From contig CANHIY010000008.1 in NCBI GenBank assembly GCA_947461175.1, forward strand, positions 1-45,122: DNA of 45,122 nucleotides. Reading direction: 5' to 3'. Positions 30,790 to 40,028 of the stretch are shown piece by piece (position 1 is the first letter of the stretch; every line of letters starts with the position of its first letter). Under the pieces are notes generated by a model. The model had not been told where the DNA came from and ran no database searches. It saw only the letters and a list, made by a program, of their open reading frames with translations. The position numbers and the translations under genes were made by a program. The DNA comes from Bacteriovoracaceae bacterium (GTDB lineage: Bacteria > Bdellovibrionota > Bacteriovoracia > Bacteriovoracales > Bacteriovoracaceae).

Positions 30790-32964
30790 TTATCTGTTTT
30801 CTTGTCTTTTGGCCTTAATCTTTTTGTAACTTTCAATGAGTCTTAGATGCTTATGAAGTCCTTTTAGGTTAAGATCTGTTTCTTCTAGGCCATGAAAGCG
30901 TATTTCCCCGGAAAGAGACTTAAACGCCAGATCCACATCCTTGTCTCCATACATTCTTTTAAGACTTTCTACGTAATCATCCATTTCTAGAGTTTCATGA
31001 GTGCAGATATCCAGGACTGTTTTTAAGGTACGGTAGTAATTTTTTCTTTCAAAGGAATGACTGTTGAAACTTAAGATAATTTCAAAAAGATCTTTGGCCT
31101 CTTCAAAGTTTTTTAGGGCCAGGTGAATAAGGCCCTTTAACTCTGAAATAACGAGCTGACCCCAGGGAGTGCTTTCTTCAAAGGTCACACCGATGAGTTC
31201 AGAAATTCTGTAAAAGTCATCGTGCTCACTTTCATGGAGAATATCCAGAAGCTCATAAAGTTCTTCATCACTTAAACGATGAAGATTTAAAATGCTAGAG
31301 CGGTATCTGATGGCCTCGTTACTATTATTCCAGATAAGCTCTTCCGGTGGATAAATCTCTGAGTAACCGGGAACTAAAATCCGGCAGGCACTGGCCCCTA
31401 AGTCATTAAAGTCAGCGATATAAACTTCTTTTTCAAGACTCTTTAAAATATTCATCAGGTGATGAAATTCCTCTTCTGTCGTTCCTGAAAAATCCCATTC
31501 TACAAATTCAAAATCGGGCCTGTTACTAAAAAACTTCCAGGAAATGACTCCCGTTGAGTCAATGAAGTGGTCCACGATGTTGTTATGATCTTTCACCGCA
31601 AGGTCATTAAATGTGGGGGCCGGCATATCTTTTAGCCCCTCAAAACTCCTTCCCTGAAGAAGCTCCGTAAGGGCCCTCTCTAAGGCCACTTCAAAAATAG
31701 GGTGTGCTCCAAAGGAGGCATAGGCACCACCGGTGCGAGGATTCTTAAGAGTCACACACATGACAGGATACCGCCCACCTAAGGATGCATCTTTGATGAG
31801 GATCGGGAATCCCTCTTGGGTGAGTTTTTCTATGCCCTCTCGAATCTGTGGAAACTTTTCCAGTACCCTTTCTGGAACGTCCGGGAGAGTGATCTCGTTT
31901 ATGATGATGTGATTTTTAACCGCCCGTTCAAATATTTCCGACAGGCACTGAACTCTTGCTTCAAAGAGCGTATTTCCGGCACTCATGCCATTACTTGCGA
32001 AGTGATTTCCGATGAGATTTACGGGTATATAGACAACTTTTTGGTCAGACTGGCGGATAAAAGGAAGTGCGCATATTCCTCTATTGGTATTTCCTGAATT
32101 GTTATCCACTAAATGATGGGACTTAAGTTCACCCTCACCATTATAGATCCTTAAAAAATTCTCATCCATGAGACCCTCTGGAAGAGTCGTGTTGGAAGAG
32201 ACCTTAAACCAGCACTCATTTGGATAATGAACAAATTCACTTTGTGAAATTTCCTGTCCTAGATAAAAATCACTATAAAAATAATTACTGCTTAACCTTT
32301 CAATGAACTCACCCAAGGCGGAGCAAAGAGCAGAATGCTGGGTGGCCCCTTTGCCGTTGGTAAAATTCATGGGGCAATCAGCGTCTCTTAAATGCACAGA
32401 CCAGACATGGGGGACAAGGTTTCTCCAGGAAGCTATCTCTAGGTTAATTCCAAGTGAGGAGATGACCTTTGTCATTTTAGCCAAGGTTTCTTCTAGAGGA
32501 ATATCCTTACCTTTGATGGTGGTTTTGTTTTTAAGATCAAATTCATAAACAAGACTTAAGTCTTTTCCTAAAACATCCACTGGAATGATTTTAAATTCAG
32601 GGGAGTGTTGGATAACTTTTTTTACCGTACACCGGTCAATGGCGCTCAGGATCCCAGACCGGTCTTTTTCTGATAAGTCAGAGGGGAGTTCAACCTCAAT
32701 TTGGAAGGTCTGTTTATACCGGTTCTCAGGGTCTATGACGTTGTTTTGAATGATGCGAATATCATCGGTTGAAATGTTACGGGCAAGGCAATAAACCTTC
32801 ACAAAATAGGCCGCACACATGGCCGAGGAGGCGAGAAAATAGTCAAAAGGTCCCGGAGCGAGACCGTCCCCTTTGTAGCGGACAGGTTGATCAGCGATGA
32901 TGGTAAAATCATCAAAACTCGCCTCCACCTTCAAATTATCCAGGTACCTGACTTTTATCTGCAT
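30790..32964 (-). CDS. OsmC-YcaO fusion protein
   Basis: A 724-aa protein. Residues 1-130 form an OsmC/Ohr-like domain (RYKGDGLAPGPFDYFLASSAMCAAYFVKVYCLAR). The rest is a YcaO domain (from about 150) with FTNGKGATQHSALCSALGEFIERLSSNYFY, GNTLFEARVQCLSEIFERAVK and HPIFEVALERALTELLQGR, the ATP/Mg-binding Glu-rich helices. A helical TPR-like tail (about 585-720) ends it. The lone E. coli YcaO is linked to RimO-dependent S12 beta-methylthiolation; the OsmC fusion is a known architecture. The usual OsmC Cys appears as AMCAAY. No precursor peptide gene is evident nearby. Confidence 0.85.
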   Translation of the reverse strand: MQIKVRYLDNLKVEASFDDFTIIADQPVRYKGDGLAPGPFDYFLASSAMCAAYFVKVYCLARNISTDDIRIIQNNVIDPENRYKQTFQIEVELPSDLSEKDRSGILSAIDRCTVKKVIQHSPEFKIIPVDVLGKDLSLVYEFDLKNKTTIKGKDIPLEETLAKMTKVISSLGINLEIASWRNLVPHVWSVHLRDADCPMNFTNGKGATQHSALCSALGEFIERLSSNYFYSDFYLGQEISQSEFVHYPNECWFKVSSNTTLPEGLMDENFLRIYNGEGELKSHHLVDNNSGNTNRGICALPFIRQSDQKVVYIPVNLIGNHFASNGMSAGNTLFEARVQCLSEIFERAVKNHIIINEITLPDVPERVLEKFPQIREGIEKLTQEGFPILIKDASLGGRYPVMCVTLKNPRTGGAYASFGAHPIFEVALERALTELLQGRSFEGLKDMPAPTFNDLAVKDHNNIVDHFIDSTGVISWKFFSNRPDFEFVEWDFSGTTEEEFHHLMNILKSLEKEVYIADFNDLGASACRILVPGYSEIYPPEELIWNNSNEAIRYRSSILNLHRLSDEELYELLDILHESEHDDFYRISELIGVTFEESTPWGQLVISELKGLIHLALKNFEEAKDLFEIILSFNSHSFERKNYYRTLKTVLDICTHETLEMDDYVESLKRMYGDKDVDLAFKSLSGEIRFHGLEETDLNLKGLHKHLRLIESYKKIKAKRQENR

Positions 32965-33152
32965 GGGGGCCCCTTATCTCTTAATTCCAAAAAAAATCAA
33001 GAATGATCCTGTAAAACAGGTAAGTTTTACGCATAAAAATAACTTGTTCAGAGTGTGTAATATTTTTTCAAATCTCTTATACTCATTGTTTGGTATTGGG
33101 TCCAGGGTTAATCTTGAGGGAGTTTATTACATTTTAACACTCGAGTAGATGC

Positions 33153-34712
33153 ATGAACATGATAGCACTTCTTCTTGTCTCTTTTTTCCTCAATCCCTGG
33201 TCAACAGTTAAGGCCCAATCCCTTATTGATCCATTTGTGGAAAGGAACATTAAAAGAAATTTTCCCGATTCAGGTCAGACCTTTTTAGAGCTTCATAAAA
33301 AGTTATGTGCCCTTAATTCATCTGAAAAAATCTCTAACCTTGATTTAAGTTCAACGGGATTAAAAATAAAATCTCAAAAAATAGTAGAGATTAATAAAAT
33401 CGATGCCATGAATCTGAAGCTTGAGATTGAGTTACAGGATTCAGCTCATCGGTTCAATACGATTGAGATTATCTCAAGAAGGGGAGAAAATGGTTTTGAT
33501 ACCTTGTTTAGCATGTACTTTGTTAAAAAAGTTGATGTCATCCCCTCTCTAAATACCAACCAGATGGTATTTAGGTCTTTCACGGGTAATAGTACTTCGA
33601 TGAAAAAATGCCTTTTCATGAGTCCAACGGAATTTTATAAAAAAGGTGAAAGAGCTGATAGGCTTGTTTATCTTGAACTTAATGAGGACGGACTTGTTCA
33701 CCGAAATCACTACAGTAATCAGGAACCACAAACTTTAGCTGAAATCTACAAGTCGCAACCAAATCTTCACGCCAAAATCAGGATTCTTCAGGAATCGAAC
33801 CGTCGGATCAAAGTAGGAATCATAGATTCAGGTGTGGATTATAATCATCCGGCGATTGCTTATAAAATTGAGCGCCGTTACACCTATGAAACGGAGGAAA
33901 AACTTCTCCATGATGCTGTTGTTTCAGAGAATAAGAAAAATGAATTGGACCTAAGAAAATTTCTCATCAATGGTTTTGATTTGAGAGATAAGGACTCTTC
34001 TCCTTATGATTTTGATGGTATAAAAAAGATCAGTCACTTTCACCCTTATGTTGATTTTCATGGAACCGAAGTGGCCCATGCTTTAACAAAAGACACGGAT
34101 AAAATTGTTTTAACTGTCGGTAAGTACAATTTAATCTCACTTTTCTCCATTGCAAAAATTATTCAGGAACAAGTTAGTCAGGGGGCAAGGATCATTAACA
34201 TGAGTTTTAATTACTCAAAATTATCCCAGATGCTCTCCCTTGATACGGGCATTCGTAATGCTTTAAAAAATAACCCCGATACCCTTTTTGTGGTAGCAGC
34301 AGGAAATGAGGGAAAACAAAAAGTGACCTATCCGGGTTCTTATCCCTTTCCAAATATTATAAACGTGGCGGCCACTGATTCTAAAGGGGAGTTATGGAAG
34401 CACTCAAATTACGGGCCTACCGTTTTTATTGCGGCCCAGGGAATTCATAAACTGTTTGTCCCAGGAAATACAGATGTCACTGACGATTCCAGTGGCACAA
34501 GCTTTGCTGCCCCAGTGGTCTCAAGGCTTGCCGCTCTGATGCTTTTTGAAAATAAAGACCTTACTCCCTCAGAGATCAAGCAAATTCTTTGTGAAACCGC
34601 TGATAAAAAAGAGGCTTTGGTGGGAAAACTTATTTGTCCTGGGATCATTAACGAGGAAAGGGCCCTTCAGAGTGCGCGAACTTTCGTGGGCTCAAGGAGC
34701 TCTGGACTCTAG
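33153..34712 (+). CDS. Secreted subtilisin-like serine protease (S8)
   Basis: A 519-aa protease with signal peptide MNMIALLLVSFFLNPWSTVKA. A roughly 190-residue N-terminal region (pro-domain or accessory) precedes the S8 domain. Triad: IIDSGVDYNHPA (Asp225), DFHGTEVAHAL (His303), SSGTSFAAPVV (Ser450); oxyanion Asn385 is in VAAGNEGK. All catalytic residues are intact. The ATG at 33153 has a second ATG two codons later as an alternative. Its 3' end overlaps the convergent AlkB-like gene by 21 nt. Likely acts in the periplasm or outside the cell. Confidence 0.9.
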   Translation: MNMIALLLVSFFLNPWSTVKAQSLIDPFVERNIKRNFPDSGQTFLELHKKLCALNSSEKISNLDLSSTGLKIKSQKIVEINKIDAMNLKLEIELQDSAHRFNTIEIISRRGENGFDTLFSMYFVKKVDVIPSLNTNQMVFRSFTGNSTSMKKCLFMSPTEFYKKGERADRLVYLELNEDGLVHRNHYSNQEPQTLAEIYKSQPNLHAKIRILQESNRRIKVGIIDSGVDYNHPAIAYKIERRYTYETEEKLLHDAVVSENKKNELDLRKFLINGFDLRDKDSSPYDFDGIKKISHFHPYVDFHGTEVAHALTKDTDKIVLTVGKYNLISLFSIAKIIQEQVSQGARIINMSFNYSKLSQMLSLDTGIRNALKNNPDTLFVVAAGNEGKQKVTYPGSYPFPNIINVAATDSKGELWKHSNYGPTVFIAAQGIHKLFVPGNTDVTDDSSGTSFAAPVVSRLAALMLFENKDLTPSEIKQILCETADKKEALVGKLICPGIINEERALQSARTFVGSRSSGL

Positions 34713-35690
34713 GACCTTTTTATTCATGACTCTAAACCACAGGGGCGGAATGAGGGCCAGGAGGATCATTCCTGGATAGCCAGTGGGTAGCTCTGGTGAA
34801 CTGTCATGATGGCGAAGGATCTGATATTTTCTTCCCACATTGGAGTGATGGTCTGAGTGTCTGGATAACTCAAACAACACGGCCCGAGACAGTGGGTGGT
34901 CAGAGTTCCAGGAGTGATGGGGAAGGACTTTCTCGTACCGACCGGGTGTGGTTTCTTTTCTCATGAGACCGTAGTGCTCGATGTAGTTAACTGATTCTAA
35001 TAAAATAATTCCCACAATGGCACTCAGGATAAAACCCACAAGGGCCCTCTCTCCAAAGAAAAAATAAAGAAAAATCATAAAAAGGATCTCCAGCATCACC
35101 GCCTTTTTCATTTCTTTGGGATCAATCTTAAAGGCCGAAAAAAAACTCTCTTTAATTGACCTCAACCAAAAAGCATAAAGATTTTCATTTAAGCGTGAAG
35201 TTTCAGGATCTAAGGGGGTGGAGACATTTTTATGATGACCTTTGTTGTGCTCAATAAAAAAATGCCAATAAAGGGACGTTGTAAGAAGAAGTTTCGCCAA
35301 GACCTGCTCGAGGGGATGTGAGCGATGACCCAATTCATGAGCGGCATTTATCCCCAAAACCCCACACCCAAGCCCCATCGCACTGATAAGTCCTATGCGC
35401 TCCATCATCCCAAGATCTGGATTCTCATACAAATGGCAAAACCAAAAAAGAAGCCCATACTGAACGGGAACCATAATCCAGAGGATAACATCAAAATAGA
35501 TGTGGTCTTTTATTTGTTCTTCTTCAGAAAGAGTTTTATTTTCTTTTAATACCGGAAGAAAGAACTCAAGAAGTGGTAAAAAAACAAAAGCATAAACCAC
35601 AGCAAAGTAACTCAATACCCCCCCCAGCCAAAAAGAGATGAAAATGGCCAAAGGTATCGTTAAGGAGAGTAGGTAATAGGATTTTTTCAT
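34692..35690 (-). CDS. AlkB-like alkane 1-monooxygenase
   Basis: I choose the ATG at 35690 (332 aa, MKKSYYLLSLTIPLAIFISF), as the ORF-track start 19 codons earlier adds non-membrane sequence. All His motifs of the AlkB integral-membrane di-iron hydroxylases are present: AHELGHRSH, EHNKGHHKNV, NYIEHYGL (the AlkB hallmark) and SRHSDHHSN. Six helices are expected. It hydroxylates medium-chain alkanes or alkyl tails with O2 and rubredoxin. No rubredoxin gene is adjacent. It may act on lipid chains rather than free alkanes. Confidence 0.85.
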   Translation of the reverse strand: MKKSYYLLSLTIPLAIFISFWLGGVLSYFAVVYAFVFLPLLEFFLPVLKENKTLSEEEQIKDHIYFDVILWIMVPVQYGLLFWFCHLYENPDLGMMERIGLISAMGLGCGVLGINAAHELGHRSHPLEQVLAKLLLTTSLYWHFFIEHNKGHHKNVSTPLDPETSRLNENLYAFWLRSIKESFFSAFKIDPKEMKKAVMLEILFMIFLYFFFGERALVGFILSAIVGIILLESVNYIEHYGLMRKETTPGRYEKVLPHHSWNSDHPLSRAVLFELSRHSDHHSNVGRKYQILRHHDSSPELPTGYPGMILLALIPPLWFRVMNKKVLESRAP

Positions 35691-35789
35691 AAACCTATTA
35701 TATTCTAACCCTTTTGAAATTCCTTGTGGGAATTGACGAATGTCCAAGTCTTAGGTAAACCCGTCCTTACACTTTTCAAGGATCTACCC

Positions 35790-36311
35790 ATGTCTTTCAT
35801 AAAATTATTTGCCCTTCTCTTTCTCATGGCCAATGGGGCCTATGCTCAGGTTAAGACTGTCGATTTTGTTGACACCCACCGCTTCATGGGGACCTGGTAT
35901 GTGATCGCCGGAAGATTCACACCATTTGAGAAAGATGTTTTTAATGCCGTAGAAAAATATGTTTGGAACCCTAAGAAGAGGGTGATTGAAATTGACTTTA
36001 GCTACAACCAGGGGTCTCTGAAAGGACCCTTTAAGAGAATTCCACAAACGGCCTGGATAACAAATCATCGGACCAATGCCACTTGGAAGGTTTCTCCCTT
36101 CTGGCCTTTGCGTTTTACTTATCTCGTGATCGCCCTCGCTCCTGACTATGAATGGACCGCGATTGGTGTACCGGATGAAGGATACCTTTGGATCATGGCA
36201 AGAAGTCCGAATTTCTCACAAGAAAAGATGCAGATGGTTTTAGATGAGCTTGATAGAATTCAATACTCTACTCAGGACCTGGTTTTTGTCAGGCACAAAG
36301 TTATTGAATAA
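35790..36311 (+). CDS. Blc-type lipocalin
   Basis: The ATG at 35790 gives 173 aa with signal peptide MSFIKLFALLFLMANGAYAQ (signal peptidase I, no lipobox, unlike E. coli Blc). FMGTWYVIAGRFTPFEKD is the lipocalin GxW motif region, and KGPFKRIPQTAWITNHRTNA and RSPNFSQEKMQMVLDELDRI fit the family. It probably binds or shuttles lysophospholipids or fatty acids in the periplasm. Divergent from the AlkB-like gene with 99 nt between the starts. Confidence 0.85.
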   Translation: MSFIKLFALLFLMANGAYAQVKTVDFVDTHRFMGTWYVIAGRFTPFEKDVFNAVEKYVWNPKKRVIEIDFSYNQGSLKGPFKRIPQTAWITNHRTNATWKVSPFWPLRFTYLVIALAPDYEWTAIGVPDEGYLWIMARSPNFSQEKMQMVLDELDRIQYSTQDLVFVRHKVIE

Positions 36312-36405
36312 AATCTCAATTCATCTCAAGACATCTTTAGAATATCTTTAGGTTCATTCCCTCCTCTGGGACATAAAATCATTTATACTACCTCCTTTGA
36401 TTCAA

Positions 36406-36425
36406 CTTTTAGGACTAAAAGTCCT
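36406..36425 (+). promoter_or_regulatory. Alternative leader hairpins before the histidine kinase gene
   Basis: CTTTTAG-GA-CTAAAAG (36406-36421) and AGGACT-AAA-AGTCCT (36411-36425) overlap and cannot form together. They lie about 40 nt before the kinase ATG and could be a switch or a palindromic operator. Confidence 0.4.
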
Positions 36426-36465
36426 GAGACTGTATTTTTTTACGGACAACAATGAGGATTAAAAA

Positions 36466-38565
36466 ATGAATTCTTTTGTCCCTCCCTTCCATGATCTGTC
36501 TCATCTTAGTGAACGAGAAAAAGGCATGATGCAAGTTCTTGATCACATCTCAGAGGGGTTTTGGATCTGGTATGTCCCAGAAGACTATGAATATATGTCA
36601 CCTCGCTTTTGGGAGATACTGGGTTATCTTCCTTCTGAAAAAAAGTCTCATCCCTCTGAGTGGCAGGCCTTGATTCATGGGGAGGACTTGCCTGTTCTTT
36701 TGGATAACTTTAATAAACACGTTCAGTCCCATGGGAAAATTCCTTTCTCAATGGATGTGCGTTACAAACATAAAAAAGGGCATAGGATATGGGTCCGTTG
36801 TGAGGGGAGAGTGACCGAGTGGGATGAATCCTATCATCCACTAAAGGTGGTTGGAATTCATAGGGATGTGACAAAGGAGAAACTCCAGCAATTGATTTCC
36901 TATGAGATTTCAGATCTTAGGGCCCGATACATTGAGTATGCTTCGGATTTAAAAAAATTCTTCTCACACTTACTAACCAAAATACTAAAGCTCACTGAAA
37001 GTGAGTACGGTTTTATAGGTGAAATTGTAGAGGGCGAGGAGGGAAGGTATCTTAAGACTTACTGGCTTTCTGATATTTCCTGGAATGATGAGACCAGAAA
37101 GTTTTTTAAAGAAAATGCTCCTAAAGGGCTCATTTTCAAAAACCTCAAGACTCTTTTTGGTTATGTCATAAGAACTGAAAAACCCATGATCACTAATGAT
37201 CCTCTTCATCATCCTGAATCAGGTGGGCTTCCAAAAGGGCATCCTCCACTTCGTTCTTTCATGGGAATACCTATTTTCTTTTCAGGGAAATTTATAGCCA
37301 TGGCCGGAGTGGCCAATCGGAAGGAGGGTTTTAGTGAAGAGTTTTATGATTATCTCAAACCTTATTTTGAAGTGGTGGGAGAAATGATCCACGCCAAATT
37401 GATTCAAGATGAATTAGACAAACAGGTTTCACTGACCATGCATCAAGCAAGGCTTGCTTCCATCGGACAACTGGCGGCAGGTGTGGGCCATGAAATTAAT
37501 AATCCTTTGGCCATCATTTCTGGCCAGTTGTTCTTATTGGAAAAACACTTAAGTGATCAACACTGTCTTGATTCAGTTTGCGGACAAAGGATGATGAAGA
37601 TCAATAAAAGTATCACCAGAATAAGTAACATCGTTAAAGGCCTTAAGGCCTATTCTCGAACGGATGATGGTGTCATGAGCACCTTTGATCTCTATGATCT
37701 TGTGAAAGAAACTGTAGATATGATGATAGATTTATTTTTAAAAGAACAGGTTCAGATTAAATTTGATGGAAAAAGGATTCAGTCCATGGTCAATGGCCAC
37801 AGGGGAAGAATACAGCAGGTCCTTGTGAACCTCATGACCAATGCCAAAGATGCTTCTATGGGAAAAGATAATAGATGGATAAGAGTTGAAATGATTCCAA
37901 CCAAAGATATGGTTCAAGTTTCGGTTACAGATAATGGAGAAGGAATAAGTGGTGAAATCATGGATAAAATTTTTGATCCCTTTTTTACTACAAAAGAAGT
38001 CACAAGAGGAACAGGGATAGGTTTATTTTTGGTAAATAATATCATCAAGGAACACAAAGGAAGGATTGATGTGAAAACAAGAGTACATGAAGGAACCACT
38101 TTTACCATTTCCCTTCCTGTTTCAAGTGAACTTATGATTTCATCTGAAAAAACACCTAAAAAAGATGAAAGTGGAAAATTTAATAAGAGAATTCTCATTG
38201 TCGATGATGAAGACGATATTCGGGACTTTCTCCACTATATTCTTTCTGTTCTTGTGGTGGAAGTTGTATCCGTTAAAAGTGGCCTAGACGCCATAGAATA
38301 TTTGAAATACAACGAGGCCGATCTTGTTTTGTCGGATATTAAGATGCCGGATATGGATGGATTTCAGCTTCTTGAGTACGTAAAAAATCATAAAGGAAAT
38401 GGACCAGTGTTTGTTTTTATTTCTGGCGGGGTAGATTTAACACCCCGCCAGAAAGAATTGATCCATAAACACACAAAAGGAGTGATTCAAAAGCCTTTTT
38501 CTCCCAATGATCTAAAAGAAAAACTAACAGAAATTTTTAAAGAGTTATCCCCATCTCAATTTTAA
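36466..38565 (+). CDS. Hybrid sensor histidine kinase (PAS-GAF-HisKA-HATPase-REC)
   Basis: A 699-aa soluble hybrid kinase without membrane helices. PAS 1-136 (GFWIWYVPEDYEYMSPRFWE), GAF about 165-315, HisKA with phospho-acceptor His342 in GHEINNPLAI, and HATPase with NAKDAS (N box), DNGEGIS, FDPFFTTK and GTGIGLFL. The C-terminal receiver has Asp624 in LSDIKMPDMDG and Lys676 in IQKPFSP. It senses an intracellular signal, and the attached receiver suggests a phosphorelay; no response regulator gene is adjacent. A 13-bp perfect inverted repeat lies in the REC part. Followed by the stress genes at 38.6-41.3 kb. Confidence 0.9.
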   Translation: MNSFVPPFHDLSHLSEREKGMMQVLDHISEGFWIWYVPEDYEYMSPRFWEILGYLPSEKKSHPSEWQALIHGEDLPVLLDNFNKHVQSHGKIPFSMDVRYKHKKGHRIWVRCEGRVTEWDESYHPLKVVGIHRDVTKEKLQQLISYEISDLRARYIEYASDLKKFFSHLLTKILKLTESEYGFIGEIVEGEEGRYLKTYWLSDISWNDETRKFFKENAPKGLIFKNLKTLFGYVIRTEKPMITNDPLHHPESGGLPKGHPPLRSFMGIPIFFSGKFIAMAGVANRKEGFSEEFYDYLKPYFEVVGEMIHAKLIQDELDKQVSLTMHQARLASIGQLAAGVGHEINNPLAIISGQLFLLEKHLSDQHCLDSVCGQRMMKINKSITRISNIVKGLKAYSRTDDGVMSTFDLYDLVKETVDMMIDLFLKEQVQIKFDGKRIQSMVNGHRGRIQQVLVNLMTNAKDASMGKDNRWIRVEMIPTKDMVQVSVTDNGEGISGEIMDKIFDPFFTTKEVTRGTGIGLFLVNNIIKEHKGRIDVKTRVHEGTTFTISLPVSSELMISSEKTPKKDESGKFNKRILIVDDEDDIRDFLHYILSVLVVEVVSVKSGLDAIEYLKYNEADLVLSDIKMPDMDGFQLLEYVKNHKGNGPVFVFISGGVDLTPRQKELIHKHTKGVIQKPFSPNDLKEKLTEIFKELSPSQF

Positions 38566-38646
38566 TTGTGAGACTTTCACCCAGGAATTTCAAGTATGAG
38601 CTGTATAACAACGCTGAAAAATCAAAAAGTTGTTGATGATGATGAC

Positions 38647-38967
38647 TTAATGACTTCTTCCCTGTGGTAATCCTTTTCTTGGGTGATTAAAGGTTTTTGC
38701 TTCTCTATTAACTTTTCCCTTGCCGTTATGGCCACTGCCCTTGAATGAATAGATTTCTTTTTTTATTGGTTTTTTTATTTTGTCATTTACCCTACCCTTG
38801 TTCCTTCCATAATCAGAGATTTGTTTCATTCTTTGACGTGCTTTTTCAGTTTCTTCTTTTTTAGGCACAAGATTTATTTTTTCACCAATCGTTTTTAAGA
38901 TTTTCTCCATGGGAGTCATTATAGTGACGATTAACCTTTTTAAGTTTGGAATTTTTGTCGCGATCAT
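38647..38967 (-). CDS. Small very basic protein, unknown
   Basis: The 106-aa product is rich in Lys/Arg (KKEETEKARQRMKQISDYGR, then NKGRVNDKIKKPIKKEIYSF). GGAGG lies just before the first ATG (38967) at short spacing; an ATG at residue 17 or 20 is also possible. No domain is recognised. The charge suggests nucleic-acid or membrane association. It lies convergent with the histidine kinase, 80 nt apart. Confidence 0.45.
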   Translation of the reverse strand: MIATKIPNLKRLIVTIMTPMEKILKTIGEKINLVPKKEETEKARQRMKQISDYGRNKGRVNDKIKKPIKKEIYSFKGSGHNGKGKVNREAKTFNHPRKGLPQGRSH

Positions 38968-39154
38968 AATCCTCCATTTTATTTTACTGAGTTTTATTAA
39001 GCTAAATCTAAACCATCATTAAGGATTAAAATCTTTAATTATAACTTAAGAATCACAAGGTTGATTGTGTTGGTTTGATTAATTCTAAAGATTCAATTTA
39101 ATTGAACTTCATCATTTTTGGCACCATGATATTTTTTTATCAGGGGGTGTTTCT

Positions 39155-39532
39155 ATGCCTCATAATAACAACGGTATTTCTATCAATAATCATGAAGATG
39201 ATTCCCGTTTCATTGACCGAGATTACTCCATTGGTGGAGGAGTAAGTATGGTCAGAAGGGATTTTGAGCATGGATTTGGGGCTTATCAAAAAAGGGATAA
39301 TAAAGAGGATGATCATTTATTGGAAGAGGTGAGTAAAGGTCTTGCGGAAAATAAGTTAATAGATCTCACTGAGGTAGAGGTATCAGTCAAGGATAAGGTT
39401 ATTTACCTTAAGGGATGGGTTAACTCCAGGGAAGAAAAACTTGAGTCGTTAAAAACGGCCTTTAATATAAATGGTGTAGAGGATGTGCAACTACAACTTT
39501 TTGTAAGAAATAGAAAACTAAGCCATAAATGA
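39155..39532 (+). CDS. BON-domain protein
   Basis: A 125-aa protein without signal peptide. Residues 55-118, VSKGLAENKLIDLTEVEVSV then KDKVIYLKGWVNSREEKLES, are the BON fold found in OsmY-like and channel proteins, which binds membranes or ligands. The N-terminal 50 residues are polar. Ribosome binding site CAGGGGGTG. The next gene (CBS) starts 27 nt later with its own strong ribosome binding site; BON-CBS pairs are typical of stress loci. Confidence 0.75.
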   Translation: MPHNNNGISINNHEDDSRFIDRDYSIGGGVSMVRRDFEHGFGAYQKRDNKEDDHLLEEVSKGLAENKLIDLTEVEVSVKDKVIYLKGWVNSREEKLESLKTAFNINGVEDVQLQLFVRNRKLSHK

Positions 39533-39558
39533 AAATTTTTTTAATAAAGGGGGCCTCT

Positions 39559-40011
39559 ATGAGAAAAATTAGTGAACTCATGACCTCAAATGTCATCTTT
39601 GCTACGCCGAGTACATCTTTAGTGGAGATCTCAAAATTAATGATCAAAGGAAATTGCGGTGAAATACCCTTGGTGAATAATATGGATCATAAAATTGTGG
39701 TGGGGGTAATCACCGATAGGGATATTGTCTGTAGAACTTTGGGACAAGGTAAAAACCCCATGGATCTTACCGCCCGTGACTGCATGACCACTCAGGTGGT
39801 TATGGCCGATTTAAATATGAATCTTACTGATGTGATTAACCTCATGCGGGATAATAAGATCAGACGGGTTCCTGTTGTTGACAAGGATGACAGGTTAACG
39901 GGAATGATTTCTCAGACTGACATTCTCCAATCATCAAACGAGAGGGAGGTTGTTCAGATGGTTCATGAGCTTTCAAAATCCATTGACTCACCACCTAGTA
40001 TCATTCATTAA
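39559..40011 (+). CDS. Two-CBS-domain protein
   Basis: The ATG at 39559, behind AAAGGGGGCCTCT, gives 150 aa; the ORF track starts 10 codons earlier. Two CBS repeats: MTSNVIFATPSTSLVEISKL...GVITDRDIVCRTL and CMTTQVVMADLNMNLTDVIN...GMISQTDIL. Stand-alone CBS pairs bind adenosine nucleotides and act as energy sensors. It is in a run of genes (BON, CBS, erythromycin-esterase family) likely expressed together. Confidence 0.85.
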   Translation: MRKISELMTSNVIFATPSTSLVEISKLMIKGNCGEIPLVNNMDHKIVVGVITDRDIVCRTLGQGKNPMDLTARDCMTTQVVMADLNMNLTDVINLMRDNKIRRVPVVDKDDRLTGMISQTDILQSSNEREVVQMVHELSKSIDSPPSIIH

Positions 40012-40028
40012 AAAAATTCGGAGAGATT

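Noticed and set aside
39118-39140. Sigma-54 type promoter (TTGGCAC...) before the BON gene
   Set aside because: The -24 element is present, but at the right spacing the -12 GC is missing (TATT), so the match is incomplete.
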